Assembly: GCA_002150815.3 (NCBI GenBank) | Contig: NDFF03000123.1 | Location: forward strand, 1-64,000 | From: Grammothele lineata | Lineage: Eukaryota > Basidiomycota > Agaricomycetes > Polyporales > Polyporaceae | Direction of reading: 5' to 3' | Length of the DNA stretch: 64,000 nt | Part shown: positions 22,266 to 34,500 of the stretch, piece after piece | How the letters are laid out: the number at the start of each line of letters is the position of its first letter | Position numbering within the stretch: the first letter of the stretch is position 1 | Notes under the pieces: model-generated | What the model saw: only the letters and a program-made list of their open reading frames with translations | Told to the model about the DNA's origin: nothing | The model's database searches: none | Translations under genes and position numbers: made by a program

Positions 22266-25200
22266 TTACTGCTTCAGGAACCCGGTCTCGCGCCACGCCT
22301 CGACCCAGCGCACCGCCGTCTTCTCCGTAAGCGGCTGCAGGTCCCTAAGCGTCGGCGACACTTCCCTCGCGCGTTGCGTATCGAGCACGACCATCCCAAG
22401 CGGCTCCCGCCCCGGCTTCGGCTCCGCGCGGGCACGGAAGAAGTCGAGCAGGCGCAGGGCGGGGTTAACGCGCATCGCGTCGACCAGCTGCGACGCGCCC
22501 TCCGCTGCGCCTGCCGATCGCTCGAGCGCGGCCAGCCAATCTGTGTAGGGCACGAGGGGCACGTTAAGTGCGCTGGCGATGGGCGCAATGAGCGTGTGCC
22601 AGGCGGTCGGGCGCGGATGTACGAGGTGGAGGACTGTTGAAGGGGAGGCGGACGCGTTGCGCATCTCGACGAACGCGCGGGCGGCGGGGTAGCCGAGGAT
22701 GAATGAGACGTCCTACGATACAGATCGGTCAGCATCGAACGGGAGTCAGGGTGGAGGCTCCCCAGCTCAGTGAATCTGGGACACGCACCCCCTCGACGTC
22801 GGGCAGGCAGCCCGTGAACTCGGCCGACTTGACGAGCGCAGGGAACCACTCGCGCTCGTTCCAGTGTCCGGTCTTAGCTCCGCTGATCTGGCCGAGGCGG
22901 ACGACTATGGCGGGTACACCTGCACGCTCGGCGACGGTGAGAAGCACCTTCTCCGCGATCCACTTGGACTCGCCGTACCCGGTCCCGAGCGCGCTCGAGG
23001 GCTCGATGGGCGCTTCGGGGACGGGAGGCGGGATGGTGCAGTCTGCGAAGGACATGAGAAGCGGGGCGGGAAAAGGAAGCGGGGTACGTACGTTCGAAAA
23101 TGCCAACGGAGCTCACGAGCTGGAACTTAGGCGGGATGGTGTAGGGCGAGCTGAGGCATAGGTCGATTAGATTCCGGACTGCCAATAAGTCGGGCTCGAA
23201 TGAGGGCAAGGCGAGGTTAAAGTTGACGGTCCAGGCTGTGTATCATGGCATAAATCAATGTCAGATGCTCGACTGTTGGAGGACTATGAGCACTGACCGT
23301 TGTGCATGACATGCGTTACGGAGCCACGGATCTGTGCGCACAAGCTTCAGCATCATTCGTAGCCGACGTGCTCAACACCTACCTCGTCTAGAAGCTCAGG
23401 CGCGATGCCAAAATCAGGCGCATCGAGGACCGCTTCAACCATCTTGAACTTCGGCGACTCCAAAAGCGTCCAGTCCAGGCCTCTGTCCTTGAACCTCTGC
23501 GTCTGCCGTTCCGTCCTCCTGTTGAATGCGTACACCCGCCCGACTTGCTCGTCGAGCAGCAAGCCTTCGAGCGCGTCGCACCCGAACCCGCCCGTCGTGC
23601 CCGTAATAAGTACCACGTCCTTCTCGCCCGCGGGTCGCTCCCGAAGACCCGCCAGGCGCGCAGGAAGGTCCGACGAGTACCTCTCCGCGATACGCAGGAG
23701 GTCCTCCACAGTAGTCATTGCCGGACCAGCAGCCGCAGCCGCCGACGCGTTATGCACCGAGTCCAACACCGCGTCAGTGAGCGCGGCGATCGTCGGCGCC
23801 TGAAAGACCACGTTCATGGGCAAACGCTGCGCCGCGGCAACGGAGTGGCCACGCACGGCGCGGAGGAGGGTGTTGCGGATCCACGTCGCCTGCAGGCTGT
23901 CGCAGCCGCTGCGGAAGAAGTCGGCGTGGTCCGCGAGCGCGCGTTGGAGGACCTTCTCGACCGCGGTTTGTACGAACGCGTGCGTGTGCTCGGTGTCCCA
24001 GACCGCGGGTGCGGCGACGTCGCTCTGTGTGCTTTGCTCGACTTCTTTGTAGAGCGCCTCGATGTCGTCGTGGTAGAGCTTGAGGATCATGGGGCGACGG
24101 GGGTAGCCCTTGATGTTGTACTCGAATGGCTTCGACTTGAGCGTGACCATGATCATCTACGCTTGCAGATGATCAATGGTCTGTAAGTGCGGGCCATCGA
24201 GAAGCATACAGACCTCCTTGAAGATCCTGGAGTGCGTCGGAGCAAACTCATTGGCGCGTTCTATCGTCTTCCTGGAAAATTATCAGACAACCGTTGCCTG
24301 AACTTCAAACGTAGCTCGCTTCGTACCATATCTTGTTACGGAACTCCTCTAGCTTCTGGGTGTCGGCACCGTCGAAGTCGAATTCCGGTTTAGGTTGTAT
24401 GAGCACGCCATTCTGGAATTTCCCCTGGCCGAACATGAGGCACGCGCGGATGTGGGGATCTTCGTTGATGATATCCTCTACAACAATAAAATATGTTATT
24501 ACATTTGCGAGACATTCGCAGGATGCAGCTCCGACCTAGAGGTGATGGATTCGTCTAGACGTGGCTGTCAACACACTGAGAATTACTCAGGGAACGCGTT
24601 GCTCACCTTCTCGCCATTGGAAAGTATAATTTGGTCGTCCCGACGTCCATAGTATCTCCAGCGTCCCGGTAACGTAGGATGTTTCTCAACAAGGTCGTTC
24701 GTTGCATAGCCGTCCACCCCATTAATCTTTGTGTTGACGGCCGGCAAGGTTAAGTCAGGGCTCCCGGCCTTCCGAGCACAGGCCAGTTCAATTACCAGCA
24801 TTTCACTATATAGTAGAACAGCTCACAGAGATGATGAACTCGTACAACCCGTCTCCAGCATCGACTTCGTGATATTTGTGAAGGGGGCTCTGCTTGAAGA
24901 ATGCCCAGTCCATACCTGGGTGGTCTATGGGAGTAGTCGTATCAGATTTGTTTTACAGCGACTTGACGGACCGTTGTAACAAACCTGGGAAGAACATTGC
25001 GAGTGCGCCGACTTCGGTGCTTTGCGGAGAATCATCAATACGTGTAGATGCGCGGGTCTGACGGGACCTCACCATCCGTACAACGACCAGAGACAGATGC
25101 CGAGTGAAGCCAGTGAGTCGCCCGCTTCCTGGTTGAGCGGTGCACCTCCGAAGATCTGCAGGGATAGAACTCAGATCAAGAACGGAGATACGGTTCAGAT

Positions 25201-26414
25201 TGGCTACTCACGACTGCTTTCATTTGCTTCATGTAGTTAACCTTTTTGGGATCTCTCGACCAGATCTACGATCAGAAGTTAAACCACGCCACGCCCCAAG
25301 CTAGGTTTCCACCATGAAGGACCCGCACCTCCACAAACGCCGGCGCCGTCATAACGTACACGGACGATGTCTTCACCATCCCATCGAAGACGTTATCTGG
25401 AGTTGGGAAGGTTGGGGGCGAAGCAGGTGGAAACACAGCCAATGGCATGCCCATATTAGCCTAACGCACAAAGCAGAAATGAGTTTGGGGTGCATTCAGT
25501 AAGTTTTCAGCACAGCTCACCGCCAAGCAAGAGTAGACAAAAACACCGATAGCGTGGAACAAGGGAGTGCCGTGAACTCCGATTACCGCACCAGTAACGT
25601 CCGACTCTCCAACCCCTATAGACAGTGGGTCATGACCGAGTCAAGCAGGTTTGAGGGTGGTTTACACACAAGGTGAGGAGACCCAGTTCATCATGAACTT
25701 GTGGGTCCAACGAATGGGCTTGGGATGGTTAGTAGAACCTGTAACATAGGTTAAACTCGGCAACGGGCGAGGGGAAGGCTGTCATACCCGAAGAATGGAG
25801 AATCATGGCGTGGCTGTTCATGTCGTACTCCTTGGGCAGATCGTCTGGTTCTAGAGCGTCGTCCACAGGCGCGCCGGCAGGAAAGAGATCCTCGTACGTA
25901 GGAATTGGATGCAAAGTAACGCCCGGCAACTCCGCTAGGGCAGTACTCATAAGCTTCTGCACCGGTTCGTCTTGGGATACGAGGACATGATGGCAATTGG
26001 TTTTGCGGAGCATATCTACGACTGCCGCGGGTACGTTTCGGGGAGATATGAGGAACATTGTAGATCCAGCGCGGAGGATACCCAGACTCGTGATGCTGTA
26101 AGTGACGGAATCTATGACGTTAATAAGCGTACGAATTTACTTGATCGTTGAAAAGCAAGTTCTGTCGCACCTGCAACTGCGATTACGGCAACACATTCTG
26201 GAGGGGGAATGCGGGCGTTGATGTAGCGCGCGGCGCGACGGATGGCTTGGTTGCCTTCGGAGAACGTGATAGTGTTGAGTTTCTCGCCGTCATGGAAGAT
26301 GAAAAACGGGTGGTCAGGATTTTCCCTGGCGTTCCATTCGAAAACGCCCGGCACGTTGACTTTCCCGGACTCTACGAGCTCACGGGGTGAGCGGAAGGCG
26401 CTTGGTGCGGACAT
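22266..26414 (-). CDS. Adenylate-forming reductase (A-PCP-thioester reductase)
   Basis: Non-condensing NRPS-like enzyme that activates a carboxylic acid, loads it on a carrier domain and reduces it off as an aldehyde or alcohol. Start MSAPSAFRSPRELVESGKVN at 26414. A domain: HPFFIFHDGEKLNTITFSEG, the phosphate-binding loop ILHSSGSTNHPKPIRWTHK across an intron, GGAPLNQEAGDSLASLGI and GRRDDQIILSNGEKVSN. Carrier: FFRSGCDSLQATWIRNTLL, with the phosphopantetheine Ser in CDSL. Reductase: VVLITGTTGGFGCDAL (NADPH loop), RVYAFNRR and the catalytic GYGESKWIAEKVL. It ends RETGFLKQ. About 1,050 residues after splicing of ten or more introns; all three domains look intact. The product is unknown. It lies alone between PEX2 and POL32, so it is not in an obvious biosynthetic cluster. 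Confidence 0.9.
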
Positions 26415-26480
26415 GGAGGGAAGCCGGCGTGGGACGAGTCCTGGTGCGCGCGGTGGGGGAAAGAAGGATGGTGAATGTGG

Positions 26481-26488
26481 TATATATA
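26481..26488 (-). promoter_or_regulatory. TATA box of the adenylate-forming reductase gene
   Basis: TATATATA in the context GGTATATATACC, 67 bp upstream of the start codon at 26414. The site is palindromic. Confidence 0.45.
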
Positions 26489-27419
26489 CCGGGGGCGTCC
26501 CACACGTCACTGCGCAGACGAATGCATTCTGTGGGCGGCAGGAGGGGCGTTCAGTGATTCCACATCCTGTCCAGAAGCCTTCTTCCGGAGCGTATCAGAT
26601 CGAGAAGCGATGAGCAAGACGAAGGCGGGAACACTCAGCACAGAATAGTCAAGCTCCCCGTAGGGTCGGCCAATGGATGAGGACCATCCCACATGCCCCT
26701 AACTTCTCGCGGGGTGACCTCTCTTTCGCGAAGTTGACCCCAGTCAAGCCGTAATGCGCGGGCACATCCCATTATGCTTCCGATGTAGAGCGAACGGTGA
26801 ACTAACAGCCCGAGTACCGAGTCGAAGCGCCGCAGGTATCTCCGAAAGATGACAAATTGGAACTTTGAGCATATCGTCTCTGGGCAGTGTGGGCTGCATC
26901 TAAGTATCGTTCAAAGCTCGTTAATCCCCACTCGCTCCCTTTCACGATTGGAAGTCAAGAAGGGAAACCAGCATCAGAATTTAGGTCAGGAAGGGAGCAG
27001 AGTACAGCATCACGAGGTGCAAATTCCCATGTTCTCAACTTCTTCGACTTGATACTTGAACGTAGAACCACAAAGGCCGACGGCTCCGAGGTGTCGTATG
27101 TCAGGCTGGGTTAGCATTTGAAGGCTCAATTGAGACTGAATCTCCGTTCGTTCCGGCCGGGGGTTTAGGTCATTCAGAAGCTAGATCATGCTTGGAGGGA
27201 GACATATCGCCGACGATGCCTTTGGGAGCTGGGTGCGGTGCCGGCCCGTGGCGACAGAGAGGAGAATTCAATCCGAATTGTGAGTAGACGGCGAAGGATA
27301 GTAAGAGCCAACAAGAGTTGGTCAATCCCGCGTGAATATGATCGCTTGACGACCGCCACAAGCGCGTTGAGCCGGTCACGTGCACCGCGAATTACCACCA
27401 GCGCGCGTCGCGCCAGTGG
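26489..27419. other. Intergenic stretch, reductase / POL32
   Basis: Divergent promoters of the reductase (-) and POL32 (+) with several hundred bases to spare. A minus-strand frame around 27170-27398 (MVIRGARDRL... or, in another frame, GLNSPLCRHGPAPHPAPKG) might be a small gene, but I found no splice or family evidence. A CACGTG box lies near 27377. Confidence 0.35.
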
Positions 27420-27425
27420 ACGCGT
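27420..27425 (+). promoter_or_regulatory. ACGCGT (MluI cell-cycle box) upstream of POL32
   Basis: ACGCGT 73 bp upstream of the POL32 start codon. In yeasts this is the MBF binding core that drives G1/S expression of DNA-synthesis genes; that a basidiomycete MBF uses it here is inference from the conserved Mbp1/Swi6 family. Confidence 0.45.
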
Positions 27426-27497
27426 CTCTCTCGGTGCTGCTTGGTCCGATATTCCAGCCTTCTAGTCCCTCCCCAGATTATCCCGTCTATCGCACTC

Positions 27498-29601
27498 ATG
27501 GCACCAGTCACAGATTACTTGACAAAGCAAATATACATCGAGAAAAGCATTGTGAGTTATCTTTAGTACCACTTTGTGTTGCGTCTCTCATCCTTCGTAC
27601 CCCGTAAGGTGACGTTTAGATCGCTCAGTCGGCTATTCAAACTCCATGTAAACGAGGCCAAGAAGTGAGTCTAAGTTTTGAGATACCATATGACGCGTAC
27701 TCAATCGCTTATTTTCCAGTGAACTGGCCAAGTTCCACGCTAATGCTGCCGGCACCGAATCGCGTTCCTTCGCCACCTATCTCGTTTCTGGCGAGCTCTT
27801 CCCCCAAAGACCTTCCAGAAAGTTCCATGAGGATGATGAGGATGACGAAATGGACGTGGATGAGGCGGATGGGGATGACGAAGAAGTCCCAACAACCCTG
27901 ATGTTGCTGGTCGGCGAGGATGCGTTGGAAGGTATGTCTAACCGCTTCTGTCGCTTGGAGCGTCATCCTCAAACGTTAAATCCAGAGGCCAAGTCACGAT
28001 ACGCCCGCATCTACTCCACGCACGTCTACTGCCTCAGTTCCTCTCCTCTCAATGTGCGCTTTCTCTTAATCGTCATCCCGTGCGCAATGCCCAACCCTCC
28101 TCTCACAGGACATAGGCTTGATCTGCGAGCCTACTGCGACTGTGTTTACAGCCGACGCGAAGGACGCTCCCACGTCCTCCCTTCTCCTTGGCAGGGTTGT
28201 AGGGCCCGACGTCAAGGTGATCACTACGGGCGTACTCCTGTGCGTCAGCTCAACACTCACGCTTCCGTTACCCCTCAGATCGGCAAAGTACTCCCACCAG
28301 TCGCCTCCGGTTCCAAAGCCGCGCAACCTATCACTCGAAAACCGACGCTAAAGGTCAAGGACGAGCCTGCTGAAAAGCAGGAAGGAAAGGAGAAGGAAAA
28401 GGAGAAATCGGGCGCGCTCAAACCGAAGGCATCTGGTAAGCTCGACTGGAGCAGGGCGAAGAAGTCTGAGGAAAACAGCAAGGAGAAGGTCGCGAAGGGG
28501 AAGAAGGAAGCAGAGGACGCGAAACCGAAGGTGAAGAGCGAGTCGCCTGTCCCTGCACCTAAGGCGAAAGCGAAAGCGAAGCCGGCAGAAGAGCGGGAAG
28601 AGTCCCCGAAGGAAGAGAACAAGGTGTGTTCATCGTACTCGCTCCTACCTAGACGCACAATATCTAACACGCATATCTTAACGTTTTCCCGGTAGCGGGG
28701 CACCAAGCGCAAGGCCGCGCCCCCTCCCGCATCTGACACCGAGAAAGCGCAGCCAAAGGAGAAACCGAAGGGGAAGGACAAGAAAGAACTGACGCCCACC
28801 GTCTCCAACTTGAACGTGAAGCTGCAGAAGAACCGCATTGTTTCGGACGACGAAGATGATGACGAGGCGCCTCCCGCAAGGCCAAAGGCCAAGGGCTTGA
28901 AGACCAAAGCTTCACGGGGCTCGGCGTCCGCACTAGAGAGCGACGCGGAGCGGAGCTTGCGCGCTATGATGGACATCGACGATTGTGAGTACACCCCGTT
29001 CTATATTAGCCATCTTCAGCGGTCGCTCACCGACGTTCTGCAGCTGAAGTCGAGTTGGCCTCCAAGAAGTCCGGGCCGCGGATACCCGAGCCTAATAATG
29101 AGGACGTGGAGATGGTGTCAGAGCCAGAGCCAGTACCAGATTCGTCGCCCCCTGCAGACATGGACGAGGAGCTTGTGGACGACGTGCCCAAGCCCAAGCC
29201 CCGCAAGAGGAAAGAGAAGAAGGTGATCCCCGTCGGACGGAACGGGTTCAAGAAGAAGCGCGTCGTGAAGTCACGCATGCGGGTGGACGAGAAGGGTTAC
29301 ATGGGTATGCGCTCCCTTGCAAGCTTATGCCCCCCCGTGTTAATGGATATACCATCGTGTAGTGACGGAGGATTATTCGGAATACGAATCTGTCGACGAG
29401 GAGGAACCGGAAGAACCGAAAAAGAAGACCGCGGCGAAGAAGGCACCTGCGAAGGCGAAGAAGGCCGACGAGGAGGAAAATGCTCCCAAATCTAAGCCTG
29501 TGGCCCGCACGAGCAGTGTCAAGGGGAAGACTAGTGGTTCGAAATCTGCAGCAGGTCAAGGGAGCCTGAAAGATTTCTTCGGCAAGCCAAAGAGATCATG
29601 A
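27498..29601 (+). CDS. POL32: DNA polymerase delta subunit 3 (Pol32/Cdc27)
   Basis: Non-catalytic subunit that links polymerase delta to PCNA. Starts MAPVTDYLTKQIYIEKSI at 27498; after an intron it continues VTFRSLSRLFKLHVNEAKN, ELAKFHANAAGTESRSFATY and LVSGELFPQR, the conserved winged-helix N-terminus that binds the B subunit. Acidic stretches and VPTTLMLLVGEDALE follow, then YSTHVYCLSSSPLND. The C-terminal two thirds are Lys/Glu/Pro-rich and disordered. The extreme C-terminus QGSLKDFFGKPKRS is a canonical PIP box (QxxLxxFF). About seven introns. Domain order and PIP position match Cdc27/Pol32, so the assignment is firm although the middle is low-complexity. Confidence 0.88.
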
Positions 29602-30194
29602 GGGTTCAAGGTTGGGGCTTCAGGCATTTGAAACTGGGTTCTCGCGTCAGATGGCGTTCCCTGCTTGGCCTTAGCCTAGCGGAGTCTCACGGGATGCGTT
29701 GCTTATGATAGCTTGTATCAGCTCGTACGTGTGTCCTAACTCTTCGAACTTGAACAATGCGTGCACTGTGCGAATCCTTGATCTTCAGCAATCCTTTCAG
29801 GCTGTTTCTGACGCCCAAATGGCACGTTCTCTTGTTCGTCCCAGTTTTGCATAGAGATGCTCACGCCACTACCTTAAGACGTAACCACATGTGGCGTATC
29901 TGTGGCATGTCTCCAAGACGAGACAAAAGAAACGATTTGACCGTTCCGTATTGCACTTTGGCCGGTATGTAAAACGCTACGCCTCTCGTATACAGCCGGT
30001 GTGGCCGTAGCGTGGTCCGGACGCGGTCGTTGTTCACCAGTGGCGCCAGAGGTCAGGTTCCGGTTGCATATAAGGACCACGCATCCTGAGAGCACATACC
30101 TCGGCGACGCTACGAGTTCTCATCCGGACCTCAACATCCTTCCCCCAACAATCTAACTTCCTCACTATCTGCAGCACCCTATAGTAATCGCAAG
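29602..30194. other. Intergenic stretch, POL32 / unknown gene
   Basis: POL32 3' UTR and the promoter of the next gene. A TATAAG at 30069-30074 lies 121 bp upstream of the ATG at 30195 and may be its TATA box. No gene is recognised in the rest. Confidence 0.4.
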
Positions 30195-31141
30195 ATGCCG
30201 TGGGCTCAACTATCTCCGAATCCTCTGCAGGTTAGTTCCAGATTCTACGCCAGCCACAGGAAGCTGGCGCATGCGTGGTACCGATGCTCACTGTGCTCCT
30301 ATCTTACTCCTTCGTTCTAGGACCAAATCCGTGCGGCCCGTGCGGCCAAAGAGGCGATGGGTTCCGACTACGAGTCCGATAGCTCCAGCGACTCGGATTC
30401 TTCGGTATCCCCTGTCACCGCGCCCTCTCCCTGGGACAATACACGCCCAGCCCGCGAGGTATACATCGAGCGTATCAGGCAGTGGATGCCTGACTATGAA
30501 CACGAGTCCAACCTCAAGACGTTGGCACTCGGGACTTGGAAGGATCGCCCGAAACACCCGACTGACGCCGACATCGAAGAGTGTGTGCGCAAGACTAGGA
30601 AAAACATCAAGTCGCGTTTCCCTTACGAGAAGGTAGAGCGGAGCATCGGTCGGGAGGTCTTAACCGAGATGGTCCCGATGTTCCCCGTGAGCGTGGTTTC
30701 TTTGGCCCGGACCGTGCGCCGTATTCTGACTTCCTTGGCCGTCAGATGAACCCTTCGCGGACGACGCAGCACGTCTACGTCCGCCCGATACCCAACGCCG
30801 GGTACTCGATCCGCATCTTCCCGGGGGCATACCACAACCGAGAATGGATCATGCACTTCGTATCCACCCTCGGGAGTTACGCCACGAAAAACCCTGCGGC
30901 TTTTGAGCCGCCCAACGGGCTGTGGACCCTGTCATCATCTGGGCACCTTTCCCAGCGCAGTACTCCCTCTGACGGGAAGTTTATTCTTCATGACGGGCGT
31001 AAGTACGTGATCAGACGGTTTGATGGCGACTGGCAGTTTACAGTGCCGATCCGCTGCGAGGGGCAGGGGGTTCCGGTGCAGATGCCGGAACGCGAAGGTG
31101 TTATTTCCTTCCCTACCAAAATCTTCGCGCAAACGCCATGA
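30195..31141 (+). CDS. Unrecognised protein, three exons
   Basis: Well-supported gene of unknown family. Exon 1 MPWAQLSPNPLQ, intron GTTAGT...TCTAG, exon 2 DQIRAARAAKEAMGSD followed by an Asp/Ser tract, then YIERIRQWMPDYEHESNLKT and TDADIEECVRKTRKNIKSRF. Intron 2 (GTGAGC...GTCAG) follows VPMFP. Exon 3 starts MNPSRTTQHVYVRPIPNAGY and contains SIRIFPGAYHNREWIMHFVS and KFILHDGRKYVIRRFDGDW, ending KIFAQTP at 31141. About 270 residues. No signal peptide or membrane segment. The C-terminal half is beta-rich by pattern. I do not recognise it; it may be lineage-specific. Confidence 0.65.
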
Positions 31142-31533
31142 AAAGCCCGTATCGAGACTGCCCACCCCTCAAATAATGGGCTGCTTCCATGTCCAGTGAC
31201 ACAGACCAGCGTGTAGGGCTTGCTTGTGCCCGCAATCGCGACTAGATGACTATCCCGGTGTGTCACTGTTCCTTCCAACCGTGTAATTAGTTTTCCGAAC
31301 TTGTGCTCGCCAATCGATTCTTCCGTTCAAACTGCCGCGTGCATCCTTCTCCATGCGAAAAGGAAGTGTGAATTAACTGAAGCCCCCAGCGATGTCAAAG
31401 CACGATCCAAAGCATGCGAATTCATGGACCACGTCTAGAGCACAAAAACCCCACGACCCTCCCATATAACGAGCAGATCAAGTGACATACGATGTAGAGA
31501 CCATTTCCTCAACCGAAAACCCCTGAGGTCGTT
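31142..31533. other. Convergent 3' intergenic stretch
   Basis: Tail-to-tail region between the unknown gene and KAP120. Nothing coding or repetitive is recognised. Confidence 0.45.
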
Positions 31534-34500
31534 CTATGGGCGGTTTCCAGTCAACGCGTCCTGAATCTGCTTCATGAGCAACGGGTCCGCCTTCGACAGG
31601 AAGCGCGTCTGCAGCCCACCGCCGCACGCGGCCTCGGCCTCGCGCAGGCGCTCGGCGATGTAGCCTGTGAGTGAGGTGGTCCGCACGGGGTCGGTCTCGA
31701 AGACCTGGTAGCGAGGAATAGCGTTGTAAGGGTTGTGTGCAGCGTAGGGGAGCTGATGAATGACTTACGGTCTTCCGACGGCCGTGCTCCATCGTCCCCT
31801 CGCAGTCTGTGTACTCCTCTTCGAACGGACGGTCCCAGTAGAGCGTGATCGAGGGACTGGAAACAGATACACCATTAGCTCACTCCGCCACAGAGAAATA
31901 AGAACGCTGAAACCCGTACTCGTTCGCACTACTCTCTTGCGCCTCCTTGATCTCCCCAAAGACGTCAATCCAGAGGTTGCACACCTCCGTCGACAGCCGG
32001 TCGAGCACCTCCGGGCGCGCCGTCGCGACGAGGTTCGCGATGCCCATCGCCGTCAGCTTGCGGTGGCGCGGCTCCGACATGTTGTCGAACTGTGCGGCGC
32101 AGAGAGATTTATGCGCGATTAGGCGAAGTCGTATTGTAGCACGGGCACGAGAAGGATGTTGGGGTACGCACCCGCTGCCACCACTGGTTCAGGATCGGCT
32201 CCCAGACGACGGACTCGTTTACGTTCTGCGCCTGGGCCGTCGCGGAGACGAGCTGGAGGAACAGCTGCCGGTCCGCGACGGCGATGCGCGCGAGGACGTA
32301 GACGTATTCCGTGAGGATGGACGTTTGGAGCTGCATATATCAGTTAGCACGGCGCGTGTGTAACGGCAAGGGACCCCAGGAAACGTTAAGCGCACCTTGT
32401 CCTCCTCGAGCCCCTTGACGATTGTCGTGAAAAGCCCGGAGACGTGTAACGCCTCGCCCCACAGCCCGGAAGGTGCGATCTGGAAGAGCATACAGAGCGC
32501 AACGGTCATGTGCTTCACGTTGACAGAGACGGCCGAGTGAATCGCTGCGTTGAACGCTCGTAGGAGGTCGACGGCCCCAAGCTGTTCATTTCCCATTCAT
32601 TCGTTCATGCATTCATTCATGAACACTCTTTGATGGCAGAGTGTGAGCGAAAGGAGCTCACCTGGAGGATCCGCGGGGCGTCGAGCAAGAAATACGACTC
32701 GTGTATGCGCACGATCGTGCCCGAGAGCTCCAGGTTGTTCGCGAGCTGCTCGATGATGAGGGGGACGAGGTCGATGAGCCCCGGGCCGCCGTTCGCGCCT
32801 TGGATGGTCACGGCGTTGCGGAGGGCGCTTTGCCAGAGCGCGTATGCGTCTTCGTCGAGGTGGAGCGCGGCCTGGGTTGATGTCAGCGTCAACGTTGCTT
32901 AGGAGGTACTGGGGGTAAACGCACGGGTGAACTGAGACTTTCGCGGACGAGTGGCACGACCAGTGTGGTGAGGGAACCAGAGTGCTCTTTTGTTGACTGA
33001 AAACTTATCAGCTCCATGGCAACTACTTGGGACATATCACATACCTCGACAAGCTTGGTGACGGTCCCGAGGAGGCAAGCTTTGAACAGCCAATCCTCTT
33101 CCGCAGCGGTCCCTGTTGCGTGAAAGGTTAGCGCACGGCCAAACACCCAACAAATCGACACCCACATAATTGCGGGATAGGCTCAGCAACCATACCCATC
33201 AGAGGCACGATCTACAATACAATAAGCTCACGAAGCGGAACGAACGAGGAGACGACGCACCCGGGACTCAGCGCGCTCAATGACAGTATTCAAGCTGTCC
33301 GTGATCCTCCGCTTCGCCTCCAGGGTGTCCGCCTCCGCAGTGAGTTGCACGAGCGACGTGACGACCGGGGGGAGGAACGACGCGAAGGAGTCGGGGTCGA
33401 AGTTGAGGCTCTGCGCAAACCAGGGTCAGCGTCAGCGAGCCTCCCAACAAGCCTGTCATAGCGGGCGACGTACATCGACACATTCCCGCATAGCGATCGC
33501 CGCAGTGAGGCGCACGACCGCGTCCGAGCCTGGGCCCTGGTCTTGGAGGAGGTGGACGAGGATCTGCCAGAGCTTCGGGTTGTTGGCTTTCAGGCACTCG
33601 TCGGATACTAGCTTGCCCAGGAGCCACGCGATCCTCCGCTTGACGATGGGGTAGCTGTAGGCGCATTAATGAGTCGATGTAAGAAAGCATGAGGACGGAC
33701 ACGTACTTCTGGTTCGTCTCCTGAGCTTCGGCCGCGAGCGAGGTTTCTACCCATTGTTGGAACGGGATCGCGTCCTTCAGTCGGTGTGCACACCGGCCAA
33801 GGGCGCAGTAGAGGGCTTCCTTCTGAATGACGACAGAGAGCTCTGAAGAACGCTGGCCTGTTTTGTGTCAGCCATGTCCGCACAGGTCAACAAACACATA
33901 CTGACCAACTAGTGTCTGGAACGTCGTCTCGATGAGCGGCGTGACATACTGAGGGTACTGAGCGGCCAGCGTCATTAACACTCGTTCGCCACATGGCTAG
34001 GTAGGACAAGTAAGTTCGACCGAAATCTATCGCGAGCGCGAAAGGCATACCCGCAGCTCGTATTCCCATTGGTCATTTTCCTTCTCTTCGGTATTGACCC
34101 ACTCTTCCGGATCCGACATCCAGTTGTCGAGATCAGCAGGGTTGAGCGGGATAAACCTAGTGACCAGAATTTTCACAGCGTCCTCGACGAACTCCTTCGA
34201 TAGAACTGGGCCACTAGCATGAGCTCCGCGTGCGGAGTACGGAAAGGACTATTGGCTACTAACCTCGGTCGTTCGGCGTCCCATTCTTCTTGACGGGCGT
34301 CCACTGAGCCAGGCTATCTTTGAAAAGCGCCATACCCTGGACCAAGAAGCGCACAGGGAACGTAACCAGCGAAGAATCTCGAGAACAATCAGCATCGCGC
34401 ATACATCCACGACCGATCCTGCGATCCGCCCTACCTGCAATCTGCTCCGGGGACCCAGACGTAGCCTGCACGACCTTACTCCAATAGTACAAAACAAGGT

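Noticed and set aside
27170..27398. Possible small minus-strand gene before POL32
   Set aside because: Two frames look mildly protein-like but neither has a clear start, splice pattern or homology.
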